From contig OW121740.1 of assembly GCA_933228675.1 (NCBI GenBank), forward strand, positions 128,667,799 through 128,731,798: 64,000 nucleotides of DNA, written 5' to 3'. Numbering within the stretch: the stretch's first letter is position 1; each line of letters begins with the position of its first letter. Shown here piece after piece: positions 9,338-21,000 of the stretch. The notes under the pieces are model-generated. The model made no database searches, was not told the origin of the DNA, and saw nothing but the letters and a program-made list of their open reading frames with translations. Both the position numbers and the translations under genes were made by a program. The DNA comes from Stomorhina lunata. Taxonomy: Eukaryota > Arthropoda > Insecta > Diptera > Rhiniidae.

Positions 9338-10785
9338 AAGATTAGAAAGGTTATAAAAAGAAAATAGTATTTCAAAGTTTTAAGGAAGAAAAAAGGAAAC
9401 CACCTTACAAAAATGGAAAAGAACTTGCCACAAAAAAGTTTACAAATTTAAAAAAAAAAATTAAAATCAAAAGTTTTCTTTAAAGAAAAGATCAAAGCAA
9501 GTGAGACTTAAAATTTATAAAATAAATAAGAAAAGCTAAAGACAATTTGTTTAAAAAATATTGACAAAATATTTTTTAAATTAAAACCAGCCATTTTTAA
9601 GAAAAAATAATGAATCTTAAAGAATATTGAAAAAAGAAAAGACAGAATCAAAGTAAAAAAAGAAAAACTTAATGGTGCCGGATAAGCAAAAAAAAAAAAT
9701 AAGAATTAAAAGAAAAAAATTGAGGGCAATATTTATTATTATTTTAATAATTTAAATATTTTTTTTTTTAATAAAAATTAATTAGTTAAAAACTTCAAGA
9801 GATAAATTTTAAGGCAATATTTGATTTAAAAAAATTGCTTTAAGTTACAAGAAAAAATATTTAAAAAATAGTCTAAATAGTTAATAAGCAAATTTTCAAC
9901 ATGGAAAAATTTTATAAAATTATAACATTTGGAAAAAAGGACGACTGATTAAAAATATTAAATAATTTTCAAAAAGAATTTTATTCAAAATTTCTTAAGA
10001 AAAAGAAATTTTAATAAAATTTTAAGAGAAAAAAAGCAATAGTTTAAATAGTTAAACATAAAAAATTCATTTAACAATAGAAATAGTTATAAACCATCCA
10101 TCAACAATTTTGAAGCCTATAGAGGTCATTATTTCCCTTAAATCATAAGTTTTGCAATTAATTTTTAAATAATTAATTCATCATTTCCTTAATATTTATA
10201 CAATTTTTATTTCATTGATATAATTTTTGCAATATAATTTAGTTAAACTTTTTGTTAGCATAATTAAATTTATAATTAAGCAAATTAATTAATTTCATTA
10301 AACAATTTCTTCGTAAATTTTCTTATTATATTTTTCACTTGTCCTTTTTTCTATAATTATTTTATTATCATTTCTTATTATTATTATTATTCATGTAATT
10401 TATTTTTTTGGAATTAAATTCTAATTAATGAGTTTTCTTTTTTTTAATAATTATGACTTAAATTATGATGAAAACTTTAAATTTTTCCTTAATAATAAAA
10501 ATTTTAATTTTATAGAGAATAGTAAAATTTTAGTCTTATTAAGTTAAAATATGTGAGAGTTTAAGAAGAATTAAAAATTTTTATTTTATTAAAAAAAAAG
10601 AGTTAAAAGTATATTAAATAATGAAAATTATATTTAGTACTCTATATACTTTTTTAAATAATAAATAAAACTATAATATTATTAATAAAACAAAATTAAT
10701 GTGGTTTTATTGAACTAAAAGAATGGTCCAAACAGAGCAATATTCTTCATTTTTTGACCTAAGAATTTAATATTTATTTTTTTTT
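9338..10785 (+). other. 3' flank / probable 3' UTR of the ZP gene
   Basis: Extremely AT-rich, A-runs dominating the first 700 bases. Several AATAAA hexamers occur (for example near 9523 and 10660), so the polyadenylation site cannot be fixed by eye. No ORF and no recognisable repeat apart from simple A/T tracts. Confidence 0.5.
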
Positions 10786-10787
10786 TT

Positions 10788-10875
10788 TGGGACTTTTCAA
10801 AACGACCATACGGCAAATCAATGTATGGAAGTGCAACATCTTTATATTATAGAGTCTTTGGTCACTTTATGTTAA
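10788..10875 (+). repeat. ~85-bp dispersed repeat, copy 2
   Basis: Second copy of the repeat at 2658-2742, same strand, roughly 90% identical by eye. It lies downstream of the ZP gene. Confidence 0.7.
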
Positions 10876-11329
10876 ATCTGGAGAATATAGGGGACAAGGG
10901 GAAACTTGTAGCATATGTCATGGTTTTTTGAAATGGAAATGTGTTCACTATTTTACCTATACGGTAGAGTGTCCCACCTTTGTATTGATAAAAATTAACT
11001 TTTTAATACATAAATTTTTACATTTGACTCCAATAATCCAAATACAAAGTTTCATTCTAATCGGATATCAGAAAAGCGAGTCGACTTGACGCCATAGTTT
11101 GGACATGCCAGTTATGTATGAAAAATAAGGGATTTCTTTAATAAGTTTGACTCACTTTATTAAGGCCTCAAGATATTTACTTTTTTTAAGATTTCAAGAT
11201 ACTAAAATAGTCATTTTTGTTACAATGGGCTAACGTAAAGTCACTTTTGCATACGACGAAAAAAAGTATATTTTGTACCGTTTTCAAAATTCCTTTATTG
11301 GTTTTTTCAATACTTAGATAAACGCCTTT

Positions 11330-12000
11330 AAAAACAAGTAAGAAAATGCTATAGTCAAAGACAAATATTTGCCAAATTTTGACATCATACAAACATTTTC
11401 TCAAAACATATATAGTTTAGCTGTTTCCGTCTTTGGACTTCTATGAGAGCTAGGGTCATATGTGGACTGATTATCTCGAAATTTGCCAAATTGATACAGT
11501 TTTTAGAAAAATCATATATGCAAAAAATAAACTCAAAATTCCCATTATCTTCAGATTTATGAGCGCTTTAGTGATGTTTGTCCCGTTTTTTGCGTTTTAA
11601 TAAGAGTTTGTATGGGAGCTATAGTCAAATGTAAACCGAAATTTGATTTACATAAGCAGTATTTGTTATAAATTTCATGAAAAAATATTGATATTTGTGG
11701 TCAAAATATTGATTCCGGGAAATGGGACATAGGAGATGGTACCATAGATAATGGACCGATTTTGACGAATTTCAATAGCCGTGGTCCCACTAACAAAAAA
11801 TTTATCGGTGTCAAATTTCATTAAATTATCTTTAAAATTGCGACCTGTACTTTAATTACATGGACTACATGGGGGACGGACTGACATCGCTATATCGTCT
11901 TAGAAAGTGATTCTAAGCATATTGGTATACTTAGACAAATGTTTCTATGCGTTACATACATACATCAGTACAAACTTATAGTACCCTTTAGAGACCATTC
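11330..12000 (+). repeat. Dispersed repeat family A, copy 2
   Basis: Opposite orientation to copy 1: begins AACAAGTAAGAAAATGCTAT and ends near the GTTACATACATACATCAGTA block. It carries the same GGGAGCTATAGTCAAATGTA and GACGAATTTCAATAGCC sub-blocks. It ends in the hairpin at 11990-12031. Confidence 0.75.
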
Positions 12001-12031
12001 ACCACCATAGGTGGGGTGGTGAATGGTCTCT
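11990..12031. repeat. 17-bp-stem hairpin
   Basis: AGAGACCATTCACCACC (11990-12006) is perfectly complementary to GGTGGTGAATGGTCTCT (12015-12031), with an 8-base loop. It sits at the junction between family A repeat and LINE sequence. Confidence 0.85.
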
Positions 12032-13752
12032 AATGTTATTAAGCTGGGATTGAAAATGTTCCTCCCAGCGAAAAATATTTCGATTAAACCTAAGTTGAAA
12101 ACTTGGTTCAATCAGACGTGCAAGCATGCAGTCATCCCGAGAGGTTGCTTCCAGAAACTGGCGTAATAACCAAAATCCAGTTATTCAGGGGTGTCATAGA
12201 AACCAATTTCATTGCTATTGGTTTTGAAAACGACAAAAAAATTAAATTGGTGTCATGAATTCCAATATTAATGTTCGAACTACATTTTCTATTGGTTTTA
12301 TGTGTCACAGAAAATAATATTATTGGTTTAGTATTGGAAATAAACCAAGCAACTTACAGTTAACAGATTTCATTTCAAAATTGGTCTATCAATTTAAAAC
12401 AAAGGCGTTACTGGCCAACTTTCGATTTAAAGATCCACTAAGAACAGATTTTTTAAAATTCGGCCCTGTAGGGGATAAAAAAGGGAAAATTTAATAACGA
12501 TATAATTCCCAAACTAAAAACAATAGAACCAAAATTGAAATCGAGTTTGGATCAGTTACAAAAATAATAAAAAATAACAGTACAAGTGGTAAGTACTTTT
12601 CGAAAAATGGGGAGAAAAAGAGAAAAAATATTTTTGGTACTTTGGTACTTAACTTTCAAATAAAAAGAGATGGGAGAAAAGTTTATATAGCAGTTTTTAT
12701 CATGTAATAAGATAAAAACAAGTTATGGTACTTTTTTGTGTCTTTGGAATCAATGAACCGTATCGACAAACATAAAGGTATCAAAAATGGGGAAAATTGT
12801 AAGGCTAGAATATTCTTTGTGTGGAGGTACTGGCGAAGCAAATGCATATCAAAATATTTGTTGTTTGCAATTTAATGAATATCGCATTTAAGTGTCAATC
12901 GTCCTTTGATTGGCTGCAGTTTGTTTCTTGGTGTAGGTAGATTACATTTTTTCCAGTTCGCAATTCGGTCATTTTATGATGTTGGGGTACACAAGCTTCA
13001 TTTGTCCAAATAGAAGCGTTTTCTTTATACCTATACCATAAACATCGCAAAAAACTGAAAGTTTTTCTTCAAATAATTTTCTTTAATAATTTTTATTTGA
13101 TTTTTGATGTTTCAAAAAAATTTCAAATGAAATAATAAATAATTGATTCGAACATTTTGTTTGATTTAAAACCAAAAATAACAAATCCGACTTGGTTTCA
13201 TGACACCAAATATAACCAGTATTGGTTTTCAAAACCGAGAAATTTAAAAACTGACTTGGTTTCTATGACACCCCTGATTGATTTGCAATGCAAACAGGCA
13301 AGACGTACATGTGCCAAAGTATTAAGACGTAAAAAAGCTCTGTACGAGAAACGACTTCATACTAAAGTTCTTACTGCTCCTTGGAGCAGATGAAGCAGTA
13401 CTGTTCAACGCTTGAGCGTCCGCTAGCAAGCCTCTACAGCACCTTGTACCATGCCGGTAAATTTCCTCGCTATTGGAAAGTTGCTAATGTTACTCCAAAC
13501 CACAAAAAGGGTAAGGCTAACAACCCTGAAAATTACCGCACAATAGCAATTTGTTCTGCACTCTCCAAAGTTATGGAGAGTATGGTGAACCACCATATAG
13601 TTCAATATCTGGAATCCAACAACCTAATAAGCGATCGCCAGTATGAATTTCATAGGGAACGCTTTACGGGAGACCTGCTAACCTTCCTATGGTCGGTTAT
13701 AACTTTTCTCGATTTAAATCGAGCTTCCTCAGAGATCAGTAGATTCAGTTGA
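12030..13752 (+). pseudogene. Non-LTR retrotransposon RT fragment, interrupted
   Basis: LINE-like coding sequence in two parts, 12030-12185 and 13277-13752, split by a TIR element. The second part reads FPRYWKVANVTPNHKKGK, then NPENYRTIAICSALSKVMES and LISDRQYEF: conserved RT blocks (WK.A.V.P..KKG, NPENYRPI..., SDRQYGF) of Jockey/I-type LINEs. A stop at 13391-13393 and loss of reading after GDLL show it is a relic. The catalytic YADD loop is absent. Confidence 0.8.
12186..13276. mobile_element. Long-TIR DNA element inside the LINE
   Basis: Bounded by a perfect 21-bp inverted repeat starting CAGGGGTGTCATAGAAACC (12186-12206; complement at 13256-13276). Weaker inverted similarity extends roughly 120 bp inward (shared GGTTTTGAAAAC, GGTGTCATGAA, ATGTTCGAA). 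The interior carries a GGTACTT-rich stretch (12570-12740). No transposase. Flanking 3-bp ATT could be a duplication or chance, so the superfamily is open (hAT or PIF-like). Confidence 0.75.
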
Positions 13753-14012
13753 AAGTCTGACATTGGCAAAATTGTGAAGAAATTTGTAAGCCTGTGCATC
13801 ATCATTTCGCTCGTTCCGCTGAAAATATCGCTGCTAAGTGGAAGTGTTGCCGAAGACCCGAATGTGTCAATTCCGTGAATTCGGAGCGTTATGTAGAATA
13901 CGACTTGGAGAATATGTCGAGCGAATGTGGCTTTATTGCAAGAGACATTTCCAGACCGCGTAATTTCTCGTCGTGGCGAGATATGTGTCAAAAAGTAGTC
14001 GAAAATTACCTT
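13745..14012 (+). pseudogene. Internally deleted copy of the 21-kb transposase
   Basis: Pieces of the transposase seen at 20900-21860 appear in order but joined by deletions: the KIVKKF helix region, the HHHFARS/ENIAAKW part, EDPNVSIP, then SERYVEYDLENM, the IARDISRPRNFSSWRD block and MCQKVVENYL. The catalytic D-containing middle is missing. Same strand as the longer copy. Confidence 0.65.
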
Positions 14013-14114
14013 TTTTAACGCCATTAAAAAGTGATCCCACTTTTCATCATATATTTTCATGGTATATATGACATTGATAGGTATTTTTTGATGATTTAAT
14101 AATTATACCCCTAA

Positions 14115-14640
14115 TATACAGAGGTTTTGAGCTATTTCAGAAATAACCCCGTAACTTTTAAATGGTTAAAGATACTTAAATTAGATTTCATATAGTTAGA
14201 ACAAAAGAGCTTTAGAGTTGATCTGTAAACAAACAGGTCAATGTATAGTCGGAAAGCTAACTTAAAGCCTTTTAATAATCTTATTCTCGGATAATAATTT
14301 TTTTATATGAAAACCAAAAAAAAATCATAACTTTTAAACTAAATGAAATATTAATTCCGAATTTTAAAATTTGGTCAACAAGGCAACAGCAAAGACATTC
14401 CTGAAAACATAAACCACAAAACTTCAGTAATTTGTAAGCAATTGCGAAAACACAAAAGAGCTTAACTACAAGCTAAATTAGTTCTAAAACAAAAGGGCTT
14501 TTTGTTTAGCTGTTTTTGACCGTACGCAGAAACATTTTTTTAGCTAGATGTATTTTGGGTTGCTGTGTCGTAATCAATCAAAAATCAATTGTAATTTTTT
14601 TTGTTAGTTACGCCCTTTTGCATTTCAGGTGACAATATGT
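14115..14640 (-). repeat. Dispersed repeat family E, copy 1
   Basis: About 520 bp matching, in opposite orientation, the element at 35662-36352. Shared blocks include AAAAGTTACGGGGTTATTTC, TTAGCTTTCCGAC, GGAATGTCTTTGCTGTTGC and ATTGATTATGACACAGCAG. The outer end with CGCCCTTTTGCATTTCAGGT is retained at ~14610-14635; the other end is truncated. Atg16 intron 6 or 3' region. Confidence 0.8.
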
Positions 14641-15185
14641 ATATTACGTCGTCAAGAATTTTTTTCCCAAACAGGAACAACAGGGACTAAAAGCAGGTTG
14701 TGAGGAGATCAAAACTGCGAAGTTTTTTAAAAAGTTATAGCCCCTTGAAATTGGTATATTTAAAGAAAATTTATTAATATATTTTTTAGGTGGAGTAAAC
14801 CAGTAATAAAATTCTAACAATTCTTAAGATTCAGTTTTTAGTCATATTTAGATTTATGAATTTCCTTAATTTTCAGGAATTTAAGTTCAAATTTTTCTTC
14901 ATTTTCTCTAAAAATTCGCATGAATTTCTAATATTTTGGTAAAACTTTAACTGAATTTAAAGAGAACTCATTATTTACAAAATATGCCTAAAACTTATAT
15001 ATTCAAAATTTATAACTTAAAATAAATATTTATCTTAAAAAAATAGTTTAACATTTGCTGATGACAATTTTGTTATATCCAAATTAAGACTTAAATTTTA
15101 TAAGATTTTATATCAATATTTGTTAGAGTTTCAATATAACTCTATTTAAATCCTACTGTGAATTCTTAAACTTACTAGAACTTAC
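14641..15185 (-). other. Atg16 intron 6 (partial), nothing recognisable
   Basis: AT-rich, no ORF. It begins, on the minus strand, with the GTAAGT donor at 15185-15180. The next Atg16 exon should follow but none is seen down to position 1. Confidence 0.5.
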
Positions 15186-15328
15186 CCTTAATCTATTATC
15201 TCCAGTCGTCCAAATGCGAGCGCCATAATCATTTGAGGTGCCTATTATATAGGAACCAGTGGAATCGAAATCAACGGAATTAATACCTGCACTGCTGCCA
15301 CCTAAAACGGCCCGAGGTTCAGAGGAAC
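15186..15328 (-). CDS. Atg16: Atg16 exon 6 (WD40 blade 2)
   Basis: 143 bases, acceptor CTATTTTTAG, donor GTAAGT, phase 1 in and 0 out. It encodes GSSEPRAVLGGSSAGINSV, then DFDSTGSYIIGTSNDYGARI and WTTGDNRLR, a WD40 blade ending in the usual aromatic-Trp register. It is the last Atg16 exon I can find. Confidence 0.9.
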
Positions 15329-17968
15329 CTAAAAATAGAAAAAATAAATATTACAAACCTAAAACCATTAAAGAAAATCTCCTCTCAACTTACCTTTCCC
15401 CACATCCCACAGCTTGACCTTGCGATCGGCACCACCCGTTGCTATGACACGTTCAATTGGACTCCAACGCACCGCATGTGATTCTGTTTCATGAGCCTCA
15501 AACTTCATGTGTATTGTGGTAGGGCAGGGGCTTTTGTAATAGCCACCACCCACTCCATAACTGCTGTGCAGATCTCCATCACGTGTGCTGTACATATCAC
15601 CATCACTACCCGCCTCTACACAATGATCACCACTGCTATTGTCACGATCGTCGTCGTCGTATAGATCACCACCGCCAGCACCTTGAAACGAAGGACTCGA
15701 GGAGTTACGATGATGATGTGTAAAAGGTGAATTGGGTTCACGAACAGCGTCTTCGAGATCACGTTTAAGTTTATCCGAACGTTTTCTGAAAATTGACGGC
15801 AGTCTTTTTCTAGATTTTGTAAACAGTTGATATGTTTTTTTGTTTGATTTGTAGAGTGAGTGTATTTTTGGAGGGGGGGAGGAGGTACAGTAAAACAAAT
15901 TGTTTTTTTCGTTTGTTTTATTTTTTTTGGTATTCAGGGAGGGTCATTTCGTTTTTTTTGTGTTTTTAGGTATAATTTCATTACAATATTCAATATTCGT
16001 CAACATTTATAGACACACAATAATATAAAAAAATAAAAAGGAGAAAAAAAAAGAAGAAAGAAAAATAGTGTTGGTTTTTTTGTTTGTTTCTAAGTCGAGT
16101 AATAGATCTTAAAAAAAAGAACTTTGATTCCAGAATTTAAGCATTTTTGGTAGTTTTTTTAATTTTGCTATAGATGGGTAGGTCTTTTTTTATTTTTAGA
16201 AAACAAATGAACGAGATTGGTTGATTTTTTTGCAATGAAAATGCATAAATGAGATAATTTAATGAATTTGTGGTTATTTAATCCTTTTGAGGTGAAAAAA
16301 CATATGAAGGTGATTTTATAATTTCCCCCATTAAATATTTGGCATGCATTCAATATTTCAAATTATGCAGATGATGAAATATGTGATATGAAAATTGTGA
16401 TTTAAAAAAGTGATTTCTATTAGATCCGGTGTTGAACTGTATGAACATTATAGTGCTTTAAAGTGAGTTATTAAAAATACGTTGATGTCATTAGTACGTT
16501 TAGTACCAAATGATCAATAAGATCCGAAAACTTTTTTAATAATTAAGACGGTTTGGCCCGATCAACACCGAATTTATTGAACACATAAGGGCTATGGATT
16601 AATATAAAACTATTTTTATATAAAACTTCTCTTCGCCGAATTTGAAAGAAGCTAAACTACTCGAATCCAGTAAAATAACCCACCCTACTCCTGCACCCTC
16701 TACCCAACCAGACAACAATTCAGCATTTTCCTTAACACCCTGTGATATGCAAGTTTTTTTATGTAGATTATAAAAATTGGAAATTGTTTCAAGCCATTCA
16801 TGGCAATAACCCACTCCTTACAGGAGTAGAAAAATTGTTTTACTTAAAACAAAAAACGAAATAGTTTAAAATGTACCCTTGACAAATGATGGAATTAAAA
16901 TGGCATGGACACAACTTAGTTTTCCATATGAAAATACAAGATTATCATGAAATTTTACATGGCTATATTTGGAGTAGACTTATTAGAAGGGGAGCTATAT
17001 GCCCACCACAGGTTTTTCTTAAATTAAAAACGATCCAAATGTCACATTTTTTATCCGATATAAAAGATTTTTATACCCACCATCAAGAAGAATAGGATGT
17101 ATATTGAGATTGTCATTCCGTTTGTAATTTCCTTTCGTTAAAACCTTTACGAAAGGATATAGGTCACTGAAATTTGTCATAAATAACTTAATTTCTTGGA
17201 AAATTTTGGTATTGAAATCGGGCAAAATCAGTTCACATTTCACCATAGCTCCCGTATAACCTCGTCTAGGCTAATTGCTTATTTGCTAATAAGTACTAGG
17301 CAGCATGTAAAATTTCATCCAAATTGGTTCACATTTAACCATAGCTCCCATACAAAAAACTTACGGAAACAGCTTAAAATTCACCTAAAATACGCTTAAA
17401 TGCCAATAAATGATAAACTGTAATAGCTTTGGACACTAAATTTAGCACAAGAACGTCTATTTTTGTGGAAACACAAAAATAGAAAAGAAAAGGGGGTTTA
17501 TGTCCGTCTGTCCGTCAAATAAAATCGCGATAGCGCCTTAACGAAAAGAGCTAGAGGATACCTTAAAAAAGTTGTATATTGAAAATGGACGAAATAGGTT
17601 CACATTTAGTTGGAGCTCCCATATAATCCCGATGCGGGAAACACATTAATGCTGATAAATTGAATACAATTGTAAAAGCTATGACGACGAAATTTAAAAT
17701 AGAGAAGTTTTATGCAACTATTGGTCTGTATATCAAATTTTGTAGGAATCGGTCCATATTTGGCTATAGCTTTCATATAAAAAACACTCCCGGAAACCAA
17801 AAAAATGTAGTGGCTATGGCCACTAAATTGTGCAAGAATAAGCTCTATATAAAAACCAGACAGTGTGTAAAATTTTGTTACAATCGGTCAACATTAAGAT
17901 TGTATCAATGTCCAGATGCATAAGGAACTCCTAACAAAATATATGGACCTGTCGTATTACTATCAACA

Positions 17969-18013
<45 letters not shown>

Positions 18014-21000
18014 CCCCGACAACATTCCAATTGGAACAAGGGGTACTTCTCTCAGACAATGAGCTGCATCCGATTCTATTTTTAGACTCATTGAAAGGGA
18101 CCTACGGTTTTACGCCGGCTCCGAACGGCAAATGCATTAGTTAGAGAAGTTTTTCATAGTCTAATACTCAATAACCAGTGGCTAGCTGAGTTATGAGGTG
18201 AACCGCCGCTTTTTTGAAAATTTATTTTTCAAGTGAGTCTGGCCAGGGATCGAACTTGGGCCTCTGGTATGCTAGGCTGATGACTAACCTGCTATACCAC
18301 GGCGGTTCACAACATATTTATCCTAACTAAATATTAAACTAAACGAAAAGTATCCAATAGACTATTAACGCTAAACTACACCCAGTTATGAGATTAAATT
18401 TTCGACTTCAAGGGCTCTTAATCTGGGGTCACCTTTTCTGCATGATTTATCGGATCTAGCGAGTAATTGACACTCGTAAAATAGACTCATTTATCAGGGC
18501 TTCAGGATTGCTTGATTAGCCTCTCATTGATAGCCTGGAGTAATTATTTTTGTTCTTTTCTTCCAGTCTATCCCTTGCAGGTAACACAAAGGGACCGCTT
18601 TTTAGAGCCCAAGTGACGCTGACCTACATCGGCTGCCTGCCTAACCTAACCTAACTTAAATACTAGGGGAACCACTTAGATACTTTTAAATGTTGAACTA
18701 TAAAGCTCCTGCAACCGAATTTAGTCCAAATATTTTGCTAACAATACTAACTAGCGTAACAACTTTTTTCGAATTTGGTCCACATTTTAAATTAGCTGTA
18801 CCCTCGTAGATATATGAGAGATTTTTCTAAATTTAACACAACTTGATGGTGGGTATTTAAGATTCGGCACAGCCGAATATAATACTCTACTTGTTGTATG
18901 TGCTCTGGTGAAATCTTAATAAAAAATCTTTTTTTTGGATTTGAAAAAATTTTGGAAAATGATTTAAATAATGCATTATGGGAATTCCTGAATACCTGAT
19001 GACAGGTATACGGGAACTCCCATAACTTGTTTCCAAAAAAAAATATGTTTTCATTATTCAATAATAAAATTAATAATCAACACTGGATCGTTTGTAATTT
19101 TCGAAAAACCAGAGGTGCCCTACTTTGAGGGCATATAGCTCCACACGTGATAAGTCAACATACTCCAAATTCTAAACTTAATCTCGAGTACTTCTCCTCA
19201 ATAGGCATGGGAAATTTCATGATAACCCAGTAAGAAAAAAGGTTTATTCTCAAATTGAGGATGATTTGAAAATAAATCTTTTTTCAAAGGTCAAACGTTT
19301 GATACTGATTTGAGAATAATAGCGTTTGAGAATAACCTTTATTCTCAATTTGAGAAACTTTGATTTTTCAAACGTTTATTTTCAAAAGAACCTTCATTTG
19401 AAAATAAATGTGAATCTCAGACATCTTTTCAGGTTTGAAAAAAAGTTGAAAAAAACGTTTGATATCAAATGTAAAAGTCATCATATTTCAAACGTTTGAC
19501 ACTGTTCTTACTGGGAAGCCCTTCCATATCATAAAGCATCATTCAGAGGTCAGATATGCACAAACGATATGAAAATATGCAAGAATTTCAATAAATACGA
19601 ATATTTACATGGTTTTATACAATTCTAAAAGAATTCACAGATACTTATACACTTAAAATTATAAGTGAAATAGTTTAGATTGTTTATGAAACGATATAGA
19701 TCAAATCGTTTTATAAATGTGTTCTATTGTAGAAAGAAAATATTTTCGGAACACAATGCTTTAGGAATACAAATACGCACAGTTTTATTTTCGAATCCAG
19801 ATACGCAGTAATTTCGATAGAGCAGTGAAACACAACCCACATTTCGATGATGACGATAACCAGCTCAATAGAGCTGGTTACCCTACCTTAAGCAGAAATT
19901 ACCGTCGACCTTTAATGTACACTGAGGTTATAACTTTTAGCAATTTTTGCGAATATCAAATTCTTCATAAATTCTTCTGCGATAAAGTTTTGAATTACAA
20001 AATTGCCATTTTATAAAAAAAAATTTTGAAATTGTTTCTAATAATTTCGTGAATTTAACTAGAAATTTCCATTTGTACGAAAGGATATTTTTGAGGAGCT
20101 TTTGAAATTGCATTTGGTGCCGAAACTTTTTTGGCCAAAATGGTCTAAAAAAATACTATCAGTACTAAATGCCGAACGCGCGGTGGAATGAAGAAATTTT
20201 GCACACAAAATGTACGCGGTCGCAAAGCTCAAAATACACTTTGAAAAACCGGCCCATACATGAGAGTTATATTGAATTTTGAGTTGAATATAGGTATTAT
20301 AAAAAGCAAGGAGATCAGTTGGAGTAAAGTATGTCTTAGACCGCTTTGGAAAGCCGAAACACTTGAATGCTTCTTGCGGCACTTGAAAAACGTGCTTAGT
20401 CCAACGGACATCTCACTGAACGACGAAGCAACATTGGCATTGACAGCATAGGTCTTATACTAATAATTTCCACGACAACATTCCAATTGGAACAAGTGAT
20501 ACTTCTCTCACATAATGAGCTGCATCCGATTCTATTTTTAGACTCATTAAAAGGGACCTACTTTTTAACTCCGGCTCCGAACGGCAAATGCATTAGTTAG
20601 AGAAGTTTTATATAGCCTAATATTCAATAACCAGTGGCTAGCTGAGTTATGAGATGAATCGCCGCTTTTTTGAAAAATTATTTTTTTCAATTGAGTCTGG
20701 AAGAGGATTGAACTTGAGACCTCTGGTATGCTAGGCGGATGACTAACCTGATATACCACAGCGGCCCACAATTAGGTCTTACAAGCATTAAAATCGACCC
20801 TGTTTGAACGACCCCCATTTGGAGATTGTAGTTAGGTCGGAATTTAGCGCAACATTCATGATTTCCCTCTTGGCATTAATCTTCATAATACTTGGCCTTC
20901 AGTTGAATGAATGCGAATGGCAAATGTTGCTATCATCTGCAAATGATCGGAAGTTGGATATAGAAGGTGCTTTGAGAGGAGATTATGGTTTACATAATCC

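Noticed and set aside
18641..18660. CCTAACCTAACCTAAC as an interstitial telomere (TTAGG)n remnant
   Set aside because: Only three units, and flies lack TTAGG telomeres; short CCTAA runs commonly end insect retroposons.
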